Of a stretch of DNA of 14,931 nucleotides, positions 5,153 to 12,790 are shown one piece after another. The stretch comes from Defluviitaleaceae bacterium. GTDB lineage: Bacteria > Bacillota > Clostridia > Lachnospirales > UBA5962. Made by a program: the position numbers and the translations under genes. The stretch is taken from positions 1 through 14,931 of the forward strand of contig WQZK01000022.1 in NCBI GenBank assembly GCA_009780765.1, read 5' to 3'. The notes beneath the pieces were generated by a model. It did no database searches. It worked only from the letters and a program-made list of their open reading frames with translations, and was not told where the DNA came from. Each line of letters starts with the position of its first letter. The stretch's first letter is position 1.

Positions 5153-6175
5153 CTACTGGTATCCATTTGGGTTTTTTTGCTGGAATCGCCAGCTATCTCT
5201 CCACATATCTTCAATACTAAACTCTGCCTTAAACAAAAGCTCTTTTTCGGCTTTTTCAGCCGACGAGTAGCAAATTGGTATATCAGCGTTATTTGGCCTT
5301 CTTTCGCCTATTTCGTATGGAATTTTTTCACCCGTTGCTTTTTCAAAAGCTTCTATCATTTCAAGAACAGAGTAATCTTTGCCTGTTCCTAAATTGTAAA
5401 CTTCGTATCCAGAAATTTCAGAAATTTTATTTAACGCTTTTGTGTGGCCTTTTGCCAAATCTACAACGTGGATATAATCTCTTGTGCAAGTGCCATCTGG
5501 CGTATCATAATCATTACCAAAAACCGTAAATTTTTCTATTTTACCAATCGCAATTTGTGTTAAAATAGCTGGTAAATTTTTAGGTTCGCCAATAGGGCTT
5601 TCTCCAATTAACCCGCTTTGATGTGCCCCAACAGGATTAAAGTATCTTAGCGATATAATTTTAAAATCTTTATCGGCGTTGCCTATGTCTTCTAATATCC
5701 GCTCTAAAACAACTTTTGAGTAGCCGTAAGGCGTTGTTGTGTCTGAAGAGGGCTTCATATCCTCTGTAAACGGAACAGGATATGTAGGCCCATAAACTGT
5801 TGCCGAAGAGCTAAATATGAAATTTTTAACATTAAACTCACGCATAACTTCTAGTAAATTTATTGTGCCACCGATATTTACGCTGTAGTACTGAAGCGGT
5901 TTTTCTAAAGATTCGCCTACAGCCTTTAAAGCCGCGAAATGTATAACTGCATCAATTTTTTCTTTTTCAAATAAATCACGCATTTTAGGCTTTTCGGTAA
6001 TGCTAAAATTATAAAAAATGGCCGATTTTCCTGTTATCTTTTGTATTCTATCTAAAACTATATTGTTTGCGTTGTCAAGGTTATCTAAAACCACAACTTC
6101 GTGTCCCTCTGTTAAAAGTTCTACAACTGTGTGGCTTCCTATGTATCCCGCACCACCTGTTACGAGTATCTTCAT
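5153..6175 (-). CDS. galE: UDP-glucose 4-epimerase
   Basis: The product is 340 aa, the usual length. It interconverts UDP-galactose and UDP-glucose in the cytoplasm, for the Leloir pathway and for glycan precursors. It shows the NAD-binding VTGGAGYIGSH (5-15), the SSSATVYG loop carrying the catalytic Ser/Thr region (122-129), and the YGYSK catalytic Tyr150/Lys154 pair. Downstream, RYFNPVGAH and CTRDYIHVVDLA are typical of GalE. AAAGGAGGAG precedes the ATG. It heads a three-gene minus-strand unit with a promoter at 6205-6233. No galK or galT is present in the window, so it may serve surface polysaccharide synthesis as well as galactose use. Confidence 0.97.
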   Translation of the reverse strand: MKILVTGGAGYIGSHTVVELLTEGHEVVVLDNLDNANNIVLDRIQKITGKSAIFYNFSITEKPKMRDLFEKEKIDAVIHFAALKAVGESLEKPLQYYSVNIGGTINLLEVMREFNVKNFIFSSSATVYGPTYPVPFTEDMKPSSDTTTPYGYSKVVLERILEDIGNADKDFKIISLRYFNPVGAHQSGLIGESPIGEPKNLPAILTQIAIGKIEKFTVFGNDYDTPDGTCTRDYIHVVDLAKGHTKALNKISEISGYEVYNLGTGKDYSVLEMIEAFEKATGEKIPYEIGERRPNNADIPICYSSAEKAEKELLFKAEFSIEDMWRDSWRFQQKNPNGYQ

Positions 6176-6204
6176 AAAAATCTCCTCCTTTGTACTACAA
6201 TATA

Positions 6205-6233
6205 AGTATACAGTTTTGAGCTGAAAAATGCAA
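6205..6233 (-). promoter_or_regulatory. Promoter of the galE operon
   Basis: On the minus strand TTGCAT (6228-6233) and TATACT (6205-6210) are 17 bp apart. The -10 box is 29 bases upstream of the galE ATG. Confidence 0.7.
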
Positions 6234-6259
6234 GGGAAGGGTTATTAAAATTTAATGAC

Positions 6260-6311
6260 GGCAACATAAATGCTGAGATTAAAGAATTTGAGACAAATTA
6301 TTAATGTTGCC
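6260..6311 (-). terminator. Possible weak terminator of the protease operon
   Basis: GGCAACAT (6260-6267) and ATGTTGCC (6304-6311) form an 8-bp stem with a 36-nt loop in the gap between the protease stop and galE. On the minus strand a T-containing stretch (CATTAAATTTT) follows, but there is no clean T-run. Nothing better was seen in 6234-6359. Confidence 0.25.
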
Positions 6312-6359
6312 CTTCCATCCCATGACTATCTGATAAATAGTAGGATAAAGCTTTAGCCG

Positions 6360-9300
6360 TTATCTCTTTAGCAGGTCAAAGGTTTCTTGAAGATTTAATT
6401 TCCCATAACCCCACTGGTTATTTGGGTATTGAACGCCCATATCTTGCTTACAGCCTCTTACAAGGTAACTTCTAAGCCTGTATGTGTTCATAGAAAGGTC
6501 GTTTTTATCAACAATTGCCCATTGTAAAAGGAGTGCAGCCGCACCTGCGGTTATTGCCGTTGCAACTGATGTTCCTGTCATTGTGCCATAGCCTGCTGGA
6601 AAAACTCCGCCAACGTTAACGCCAGGTGCCACTAAATCGGGTGAAACTCGTGGCAAGCGGGTTGGACCCCAAGAAGAGGATATATACAAGCTATTATTTA
6701 AGCTATTGTATGCCCCACATGAGATTGTTCCGATAGATGTTGCGGGATTTATTACTGTTGTGTGCGGCGACGGCTCTAAAAACTCTACTTCTTCGCTTAC
6801 AAAGCCTGTTATTGGTAACCAGCCGTGATATACGCCATCTAAAATAATCTCGCCAGTTAGTATTATCGTCCAAATACCCGGTGTTGGTCTTAGTATTTTA
6901 ACAATTGCCGAATTGCTCTGGCTGATAGAATATTCAATCTGAACTATAGAATTTTCAAGAACAAGTTTGCTTTCATACAAAAAGTTTGGTTTTATTGGTT
7001 TAGCGTAAGCAACTTCGCCAAGAGGTGACTTTACAGAAATATTAAATTTATCGTATGCAGAGTACCAAAAAGAAATATAAAAAGAATCTACATTATCGCC
7101 ACACCTAAGTTCGATGTTTTTTATATCGCCTGTTTTTTCAACCTTGCCTGTTACATGGTGTTTGGCATTGCTCTCGTTTCCAGCAGCATTTAGTATACAG
7201 GCACTTGTTTTTTGAGAAACCAACGTTAAACATTCTTCAAACACGGTAGAGCCGTTAAGCCCACCCCAGTTTGAGCCAAGGGCTACACAAATAGCAGTTG
7301 GGCGGTTAAGCTCTATGCCTTTTTCAAGGATATATTTAACACCCAGCAAAACATCGCTTGATTCAAATGCATTTTCTTGGTTTTTTGGCACAAGGTATTT
7401 ATCAAGATAATAAGGCCTTGCCTTTCTAAGTTTTACCATGATAATTTCGGAATCGGGTGCCGCACCTATATATTGATTATCTTCACGCCCTGCAGCTATT
7501 CCTGCTAAAAATGTGCCATGGCCCACGGTGTCCTTATGAGGCACTATTTCAAACGGATTTTCGGAGCTTAATGCCTCATTTATCTCCTCTTGAGTAAACT
7601 CTGCTCCAAAATGCAAGTCGTTGGGGGTTGTTGGAAGATTGCCTTTTAGAGTTTGGTCCCAGATGTATTTTATTTTGCTTGTGTCGTCCTCGTATCTAAA
7701 GGCGTCTTGAGTGTAGTCTATACCCGTGTCTACAATTCCTATTAAAACGCCTTGCCCCCTAAGATTTAAGTAAGGCTGCTGCTGTATACTTATTATTCCT
7801 GCTTGGTCTAGGCTCATTCTATCCATCATCCCGCACATACTAGGGAAAATGTTTAAATATCCTGCATTTAAATCGTTTATAATTTGTGGCATGTATTTCT
7901 CTCTAACGTATGATATAGCATATTCTTGAATTAAAATTGTTCCTACTCTGATAAAAGGCTTATCCCTTATATATTCTCTAAATGAAGAATCGTAGTAAGT
8001 ATAAAAATCTACAACATCTGGCAAAAGAACAAATTCTGACATTGGAATATCTTCATCTCGCATTTCTCTTTGAGGCGGTAGCTCCTGTATGCCAATGGTA
8101 TGGTTACTACCTGTATAGTCTTTTAAATGGTCCATTGTATCACTTAGACAGAGAGTTCCAAAGCCAAACTCCGGATTTGGGTAAATTGCACCCAAACTTC
8201 TTTTTGCCCCAAACTTTAGAAAAGCTTTAATTCTTTGCCCGTAAAGAAACAGGTCGTTTTTCTTTACAATGCCCCACTCTAGCATAAGAGCCGCTGACCC
8301 CGCAACAAATGGTGCTGCCATGCTTGTGCCTGTAAATGCATCATGCCCGCCTCCAACTTTAGCCGACATGATATTAACCGCAGGAGCCACAATATCAGGT
8401 TTTATATACACATCAGCTCTTGTATAACCACGCCCTGAAAAGTCGGCAATAGAATTTAATAAGTGATTATACCCACCAACAGAGATAACAGATTTGGCGG
8501 TTGCCGGAATGGTTATTGTTTTACTTGCAGAAGGTTTTGTAAAAGCGGTTTGTTTGCCTACTTCTTCGGTTGTTGGTAACCAAACATCAAACACGCCATC
8601 AATCACATGAATTCCTGTAATTCTAAGCCTCCAAACACCCTCTAACATAGCAGGGTTTTTGGCTTCAAAAAGTGCAAAAATTTCTTGGTCCTCTGTATAA
8701 TGGTTTGGTTGGCGGTTATAAATTGTTACTGTAACATCGTCTACCCTAAACATCGTCATTGGTTCATCACCTCTTAGCACATTGGTGCTTTTGCCATTTG
8801 GTGCTATTATTTGGGCATGAAATATATCAACAAAGCTCTTCCAAAACGTCATGAAAACACTGTTTCTTGCAGTTGATATAATAAACTCTATATCCATTGT
8901 TTCGTTCTGTTCAATTTTTCCTGAAAAATGATGCGAACCACTTCCCTCATTGCCAGAAGCAACAGAAATAACTGTTTTCCATTTTCTGCTCATATCGTTT
9001 ATATATGTTTCAAATAGCGATTCGCCCGAATGTGCACCATCATTCATACCAAAACTTAGATTAATCGAAAGGGGCATGTTGTGCTCTATGGCTTTGTCGA
9101 TTACATATTTTATGCCACGCATAATTTCTGTTGTACGTGCGAAAGCCTCGCTCCCTTTTTGTCCAAGTTTGTAGGCTATTATAGATGCCTTAGGTGCAAC
9201 ACCGATATATTCTGTATTATTTCCTGCGGCGATGCCCGTAACGGCTGTTCCGTGTCCTAAAAAGTCCATTTGCGGAACGATTTCGTGAGGATTTTCAGCT

Positions 9301-9701
9301 TTTAAAGCCTCATTTATCATTTCGCTTGTGTATTCTTTGTTTTCTGCTTGGTCGTATATGTATAGTATCCTTGTTGTACCGTCATCGTTTTTAAAATCAG
9401 GATGCTGGTAGTCTATTCCAGAATCTATTACGGCTACAATAACGCCCTCACCAGTTAAATTGTATCCTCTAGTATCGTGAACAGGCTGAATACAAGATTT
9501 ACGCATACTTTCTTGAATAGTGGGAGTTAATATTTTCGCTCGCTCTATATACTCAACCTCTGGGCGAGAAATAAGATTATTAATATCGTTTAAATCTAGC
9601 GTTATTATTGCATAATTTTCGTTTAAAATCTCTACTTTCATGCCAAGTTCTGTAGCAACTCTTGTTATATCCCCGTTGTATTTAACAATTATTTCATTCA
9701 C
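6360..9701 (-). CDS. Tandem-domain subtilisin-like serine protease (Csp-like)
   Basis: The product is 1113 aa and contains two complete S8 peptidase domains. The first triad is Asp93 (VIDSGIDY), His150 (GHGTAVTGIAAG) and Ser460 (GTSMAAPFVAG), with Asn251 for the oxyanion hole. The second is Asp658 (IVDTGIDY), His728 (GHGTFLAGIAAG), Asn842 and Ser1045 (GTSVATAITAG). Each domain carries the insert ending DGV(F/Y)-x-x-WLP that marks the clostridial Csp group. Residues 1-60 and about 545-640 resemble propeptides. There is no secretion signal. In Clostridioides difficile, the CspBA fusion works in spore germination with one dead domain; here both look active. Start is GTG, nine bases after GGAGGT, which overlaps the stop of the upstream small gene. 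The target is unknown, and no germination genes are nearby. Confidence 0.93.
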   Translation of the reverse strand: MNEIIVKYNGDITRVATELGMKVEILNENYAIITLDLNDINNLISRPEVEYIERAKILTPTIQESMRKSCIQPVHDTRGYNLTGEGVIVAVIDSGIDYQHPDFKNDDGTTRILYIYDQAENKEYTSEMINEALKAENPHEIVPQMDFLGHGTAVTGIAAGNNTEYIGVAPKASIIAYKLGQKGSEAFARTTEIMRGIKYVIDKAIEHNMPLSINLSFGMNDGAHSGESLFETYINDMSRKWKTVISVASGNEGSGSHHFSGKIEQNETMDIEFIISTARNSVFMTFWKSFVDIFHAQIIAPNGKSTNVLRGDEPMTMFRVDDVTVTIYNRQPNHYTEDQEIFALFEAKNPAMLEGVWRLRITGIHVIDGVFDVWLPTTEEVGKQTAFTKPSASKTITIPATAKSVISVGGYNHLLNSIADFSGRGYTRADVYIKPDIVAPAVNIMSAKVGGGHDAFTGTSMAAPFVAGSAALMLEWGIVKKNDLFLYGQRIKAFLKFGAKRSLGAIYPNPEFGFGTLCLSDTMDHLKDYTGSNHTIGIQELPPQREMRDEDIPMSEFVLLPDVVDFYTYYDSSFREYIRDKPFIRVGTILIQEYAISYVREKYMPQIINDLNAGYLNIFPSMCGMMDRMSLDQAGIISIQQQPYLNLRGQGVLIGIVDTGIDYTQDAFRYEDDTSKIKYIWDQTLKGNLPTTPNDLHFGAEFTQEEINEALSSENPFEIVPHKDTVGHGTFLAGIAAGREDNQYIGAAPDSEIIMVKLRKARPYYLDKYLVPKNQENAFESSDVLLGVKYILEKGIELNRPTAICVALGSNWGGLNGSTVFEECLTLVSQKTSACILNAAGNESNAKHHVTGKVEKTGDIKNIELRCGDNVDSFYISFWYSAYDKFNISVKSPLGEVAYAKPIKPNFLYESKLVLENSIVQIEYSISQSNSAIVKILRPTPGIWTIILTGEIILDGVYHGWLPITGFVSEEVEFLEPSPHTTVINPATSIGTISCGAYNSLNNSLYISSSWGPTRLPRVSPDLVAPGVNVGGVFPAGYGTMTGTSVATAITAGAAALLLQWAIVDKNDLSMNTYRLRSYLVRGCKQDMGVQYPNNQWGYGKLNLQETFDLLKR

Positions 9702-9715
9702 AGCCTATCAACCTC

Positions 9716-9967
9716 CTAGAAAAAAGAAATAATATCATCAAAATTCATTTTAATTTCGTTCCAATGATTATTGTACCATATATAACCAACGGCATAATCG
9801 TGTGCTACATAGGTTGGGTAAAACCAAATATCCAGCCCTGTTTTTAAATGTATGTAAACATAGGTGTTTAGATGGTCTCTTAGAAAACAAATATCACAAA
9901 AGCTCGAATCGCTTACATTTGTGGGTATGTGTCTTGGTGGTCCTGTGCGTGGTGGTGTTGGTTTCAT
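9716..9967 (-). CDS. Small CxxC protein coupled to the protease
   Basis: The product is 83 aa. It has a basic, proline-rich N-terminus (MKPTPPRTGPPRHIPTN), a Cys24-x2-Cys27 pair (FCDICF), and an aromatic C-terminal half (GLDIWFYPT, then VGYIWYNNHWNEIKMNF). No signal peptide or membrane helix is visible. AAGGAG lies seven bases before the ATG. The TAG stop overlaps the GGAGGT ribosome site of the protease gene, so the two are almost certainly translated together. Possible roles are an inhibitor, chaperone or substrate of the protease, all inferred from position. It resembles small aromatic, Pro-rich proteins common in clostridia, but I cannot name a family. Confidence 0.8.
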   Translation of the reverse strand: MKPTPPRTGPPRHIPTNVSDSSFCDICFLRDHLNTYVYIHLKTGLDIWFYPTYVAHDYAVGYIWYNNHWNEIKMNFDDIISFF

Positions 9968-9990
9968 TAGGGTCTCCTTAAAAATTGTGA

Positions 9991-10021
9991 ATTTTATATT
10001 AACAGTATATTAATATAAAAT
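9991..10021. promoter_or_regulatory. 31-bp perfect palindrome between divergent operons
   Basis: ATTTTATATTAA (9991-10002) and its exact complement (10010-10021) flank the 7-nt centre CAGTATA. It lies between the minus-strand protease operon and the plus-strand lipoprotein operon, 19 bases upstream of the latter's -35 box. It may overlap the minus-strand promoter, for which only a weak TTCATT-N17-TAATAT is seen. It could be an operator or simply A/T-rich promoter DNA. Confidence 0.5.
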
Positions 10022-10039
10022 GAAGAGGTGATTAATGGA

Positions 10040-10068
10040 TTGATTTTTATACCCCAATATGATATACT
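10040..10068 (+). promoter_or_regulatory. Promoter of the lipoprotein operon
   Basis: TTGATT (10040-10045) and TATACT (10063-10068) are 17 bp apart, with TG one base before the -10 (extended -10). The -10 ends 31 bases before the ATG at 10100. Confidence 0.75.
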
Positions 10069-10099
10069 TAGACTTGCAATATTTTAAAAGGAGATGAAA

Positions 10100-11278
10100 A
10101 TGAAGAAAATACTACATAAACTATATATAATTTTACTTGGAGCTTTTTTGGCTTTAGGGCTTACAGCTTGCACTAACGAACCAGAAATTATAATAGACAT
10201 TTTGCCGCCACCGCCTATAATAGAACCATCTCAGCAATTTACAATAGAAGAGCTTGGCGAAACAATAGTTCTCGGAAACACATTTTGGGAAGATTGGTGG
10301 AACCATAGCGGCGTGTTTGAGTTTGAAACCAGCAACCCTCCATGGGAATGGCCTAATACGCCTGAACATCTTGAGGGGCGAGCTTGGGCTACTCTTTCTC
10401 CCGAATCTGGGTTTGAAAGCTTAAGCGATATTTATGATTTTTTGTCGCAATATTATACAGAAAACTGGATAAATGAAGGCTTTACTAATGGAATACCATA
10501 CATCGGCATCCCTTTTGCAGAATATGATAATGTGCTTTTAATTGATATTACAAGAGCGGGCTTTCCTCGCCCCAACTGGGCAACAGCAGGGCATACCTTA
10601 ATCTCGCAAGAAAACAACGTTGCAGTAGTAGAAACAGCAGTTTTATGGGGTTCGTGGCATATGCCATATGCCTATCCTTGGGAAGTTTTATATCGCTTTA
10701 CTTTAATAGATGGTAGAATTGACGATGTGGAAATTTTATACGGTGGTCCTTTTGAAAATACAAATGAAAGAACTTTACCGCTTACTATAGAAGAACTTGG
10801 CTCAAGAATTGAGATGGCAGGCGAGTTTTGGGAAGCTTGGACGTATATGAGGCCTAGCTATAGGTTTGATTTTTCACTCGGCTATGGGCAAGCCGAAATA
10901 GCAGAACCTCACCTTGATGAAAGAGGATATGCTAGAATGTTGTGGGTAAACATGGAAGATATTCGCAATCATCTTTTATGGCTTTATACTGAAGATTGGG
11001 TTGAGAATGAACTTTCGGGAGAAACGCCTCCATTTTTGGAGTATGGTGGTATGTTGTATATTTACATTTGGGCGAGAGATGCTTGGCAACTACCTCGTCC
11101 ACAATGGGAAACTGCAACTCATGTTTTGCTTGAACAAGATGGAAACCATGCAGTTGTTAAAACTACAGTTTCAACCATCTTGGATTGGGGAGATGTGCGA
11201 GAAATGCCCGGCGAAGCCACGTACCTTGTTACTTTTGTAGGTAATAGAATAAAATCTATAGAAAATATGAATGACTAA
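10100..11278 (+). CDS. Lipoprotein with two copies of one domain
   Basis: The product is 392 aa. A signal peptide ends in the lipobox LTAC with Cys24, so it is expected to be lipid-anchored outside the membrane. After a PPPP linker come two homologous halves, about residues 46-215 and 227-390. Shared motifs are TIEELG...FWE-x-W, the YTE(N/D)W segment, (F/L)PRP(N/Q)W-x-TA and then AVV(E/K)T. Both halves are rich in Trp and acidic residues. The ATG at 10100 is six bases from AGGAG; an in-frame ATG at 10094 touches the ribosome site and is rejected. I do not recognise the domain. The next gene, also a lipoprotein, starts 11 bases later in the same operon. Confidence 0.88.
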   Translation: MKKILHKLYIILLGAFLALGLTACTNEPEIIIDILPPPPIIEPSQQFTIEELGETIVLGNTFWEDWWNHSGVFEFETSNPPWEWPNTPEHLEGRAWATLSPESGFESLSDIYDFLSQYYTENWINEGFTNGIPYIGIPFAEYDNVLLIDITRAGFPRPNWATAGHTLISQENNVAVVETAVLWGSWHMPYAYPWEVLYRFTLIDGRIDDVEILYGGPFENTNERTLPLTIEELGSRIEMAGEFWEAWTYMRPSYRFDFSLGYGQAEIAEPHLDERGYARMLWVNMEDIRNHLLWLYTEDWVENELSGETPPFLEYGGMLYIYIWARDAWQLPRPQWETATHVLLEQDGNHAVVKTTVSTILDWGDVREMPGEATYLVTFVGNRIKSIENMND

Positions 11279-11289
11279 GGAGTTTTATT

Positions 11290-11805
11290 ATGAAAAAAAT
11301 ATTATTAGTGCTTTTACTTAGTTTTGGAGCATTATTCCTTGCTTCTTGTGACAGAGCAGAACCTTCTGTTTGGACAGTAGAAATTGTTGAAAACAGCATC
11401 GAAAGAACACCTCTAGAATCACTAGAATTTGGGCGAATGTTAGACGAAATGGGTTATTTTGTTACAAATTCGACTCACGAGTTTCCTACAGAAGAGGTTG
11501 GAATTGTGCTAGTTGCTGTTGGCGGAAACTTTAATCTGGAGTTTTGGGGACTTACATCCGAAGAAGCTGCAATAGGATTAATTAATGTTACAAGAGCAGA
11601 ACTTGAAGAAATTTATGAAGAACATTCAGGCCATGAAATTGTGGAAGTAATAGGGGCAAATTACGAAATAATTACGCATGACAATGGCGAGAGATTTTTG
11701 ATTATTTCAAGAATTGAAGATACTATTGTATACATCAACATGGACCCGAATGTTGTAGACAAAGATATGATAATTGGAATTATAACGGAAATCGGATATA
11801 TGTAA
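11290..11805 (+). CDS. Small lipoprotein of unknown function
   Basis: The product is 171 aa. Residues 1-19 are a signal peptide (MKKILLVLLLSFGALFL) and the lipobox LASC puts the lipid on Cys20. The mature part is acidic, with segments resembling alternating strands and helices (EEVGIVLVAVGGNFNLEFWG; GERFLIISRIEDTIVYINMD). No family is recognised. AAGGAG overlaps the stop codon of the preceding lipoprotein gene and is seven bases from the ATG, so the pair form an operon and are probably coupled. A DUF4367- or DUF4358-like anti-sigma or sporulation-associated role is possible, but there is no motif to support one. Confidence 0.85.
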   Translation: MKKILLVLLLSFGALFLASCDRAEPSVWTVEIVENSIERTPLESLEFGRMLDEMGYFVTNSTHEFPTEEVGIVLVAVGGNFNLEFWGLTSEEAAIGLINVTRAELEEIYEEHSGHEIVEVIGANYEIITHDNGERFLIISRIEDTIVYINMDPNVVDKDMIIGIITEIGYM

Positions 11806-11812
11806 TATGTAG

Positions 11813-11923
11813 TGGCTAAACGCAATGGTTCAATCTGCGAGGAAATGAATGACATTTTAGGTTATCAATTGTCATTAGCGTTGTAATGAAATTATTTTTT
11901 CTGTTCGCCATGCCGTTTAGCCA
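11813..11923. repeat. 111-bp nested palindromic element
   Basis: Outer arms TGGCTAAACG (11813-11822) and CGTTTAGCCA (11914-11923) are perfect and extend to 16 bp with two mismatches. Inside them AATGACA (11848-11854) and TGTCATT (11870-11876) form a second stem. It lies between the lipoprotein stop and the rpsL promoter and could act as a terminator-like structure or be a small non-autonomous element. There is no T-run immediately after the stem. Confidence 0.5.
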
Positions 11924-11956
11924 GAGTACTTACTTTCAAATGTTGAAAATATTAGC

Positions 11957-11985
11957 TTGACATGTTAAAAGATTTGTAGTATAAT
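11957..11985 (+). promoter_or_regulatory. Consensus promoter of the str operon
   Basis: TTGACA (11957-11962) and TATAAT (11980-11985) are both perfect consensus and 17 bp apart. The rpsL start lies 81 bases past the -10, which gives a leader of about 75 nt. A strong housekeeping promoter is expected for ribosomal protein genes. Confidence 0.93.
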
Positions 11986-11996
11986 CTTTTAGCATG
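11961..11996. promoter_or_regulatory. Operator-like palindrome over the str promoter
   Basis: CATGTTAAAAGATT (11961-11974) and AATCTTTTAGCATG (11983-11996) are inverted repeats with one mismatch around an 8-nt centre. They cover the end of the -35 box, the spacer, the -10 box and the likely start point. The position is that of a repressor site. It could also be incidental or affect melting. Confidence 0.5.
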
Positions 11997-12066
11997 TTAT
12001 TTTTATGTGCAAATATCTACATGCAAAAAATTGGCAAAGCAGATTATAAAACTAAGGAGGTGCATC

Positions 12067-12489
12067 ATGCCAACGTTTAACCAACTAGTTAGAAAAGGCA
12101 GAGTTGTTAATAAGAAAAAATCTAACTCGCCAGCTCTTCAAAAAAACTACAACTCTTTAAAAAAGAAACACACAACGGCTAGTAGCCCACAAAAAAGAGG
12201 CGTTTGTACATCGGTTAAAACATCTACACCTAAAAAACCAAACTCGGCGTTACGTAAAATTGCCAGAGTTCGTTTGTCAAACGGTATCGAGGTTACGGCT
12301 TATATCCCTGGAGAAGGCCACAACCTTCAAGAGCATAGCGTTGTTTTAATTAGGGGCGGTAGAATTAAAGACGTTCCGGGTGTTAGATACCACATTGTTC
12401 GTGGAACACTTGATACAGCGGGCGTTGCTAACCGTCGTCAGGCTCGTTCTAAATACGGTGCTAAGAGGCCAAAAGCTGCTGCTAAGTAG
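12067..12489 (+). CDS. rpsL: 30S ribosomal protein S12
   Basis: The product is 140 aa. It sits at the decoding centre of the small subunit and influences fidelity. The hallmark blocks SPQKRGVC, TPKKPNSALRK and GEGHNLQEHSVVLIRGGRIKDVPGVRYH are all present. Residues 18-40 carry the lysine-rich insertion typical of Firmicute S12. Lys56 (in TPKKPNS) and Lys101 (in GRIKDVP) correspond to the positions altered in streptomycin resistance and are the sensitive type. AAGGAGGTG is within six bases of the ATG. The frame extends upstream to 12007, but only this start has a ribosome site and begins with the conserved MPTFNQLVRKGR. Confidence 0.98.
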   Translation: MPTFNQLVRKGRVVNKKKSNSPALQKNYNSLKKKHTTASSPQKRGVCTSVKTSTPKKPNSALRKIARVRLSNGIEVTAYIPGEGHNLQEHSVVLIRGGRIKDVPGVRYHIVRGTLDTAGVANRRQARSKYGAKRPKAAAK

Positions 12490-12644
12490 TAGTAAACTAG
12501 CAAAACAAGTAAATAACAGCCTTTTAAGTTTTATAATCTGCCAAAATTGAGATATAAAAGTATATAAAGGCATGTACGTCGAAAAAAATGACGAGTACCG
12601 AAGTATCGTAAAATGCTTTTCAATCAGCATCGTTTATCCTTGTG

Positions 12645-12729
12645 GTTTGCCTTTGGCAAACTGGCGAAGCCACTTTCGCACAGCGAAAGCACTAGGCAAA
12701 GTGCAAAGCCGTGAAGCGTTTCGTTGCAC
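12645..12729. repeat. Mini-hairpin array inside the str operon
   Basis: GTTTGCC-TTT-GGCAAAC (12645-12661), TGGC-GAA-GCCA (12662-12672) and CTTTCGC-ACA-GCGAAAG (12673-12689) abut one another, followed by the pair GTGCAA (12701-12706)/TTGCAC (12724-12729). Order and loops match the array at 31-114. Two stem positions of the first hairpin have changed in both arms together, so pairing is kept. It lies in the 301-base gap between rpsL and rpsG, which otherwise holds nothing recognisable. A 65-codon frame across it (12572-12769) has no ribosome site and is judged spurious. Confidence 0.75.
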
Positions 12730-12790
12730 TCAAACGTTACTGTTTCAAAGTGATTTTACTACAAATTAACCTATGTAAGGGGGAAGAGTC

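Noticed and set aside
12572..12769. 65-codon open frame between rpsL and rpsG
   Set aside because: It reads through the hairpin array and has no ribosome site; the protein is a translation of the repeat.
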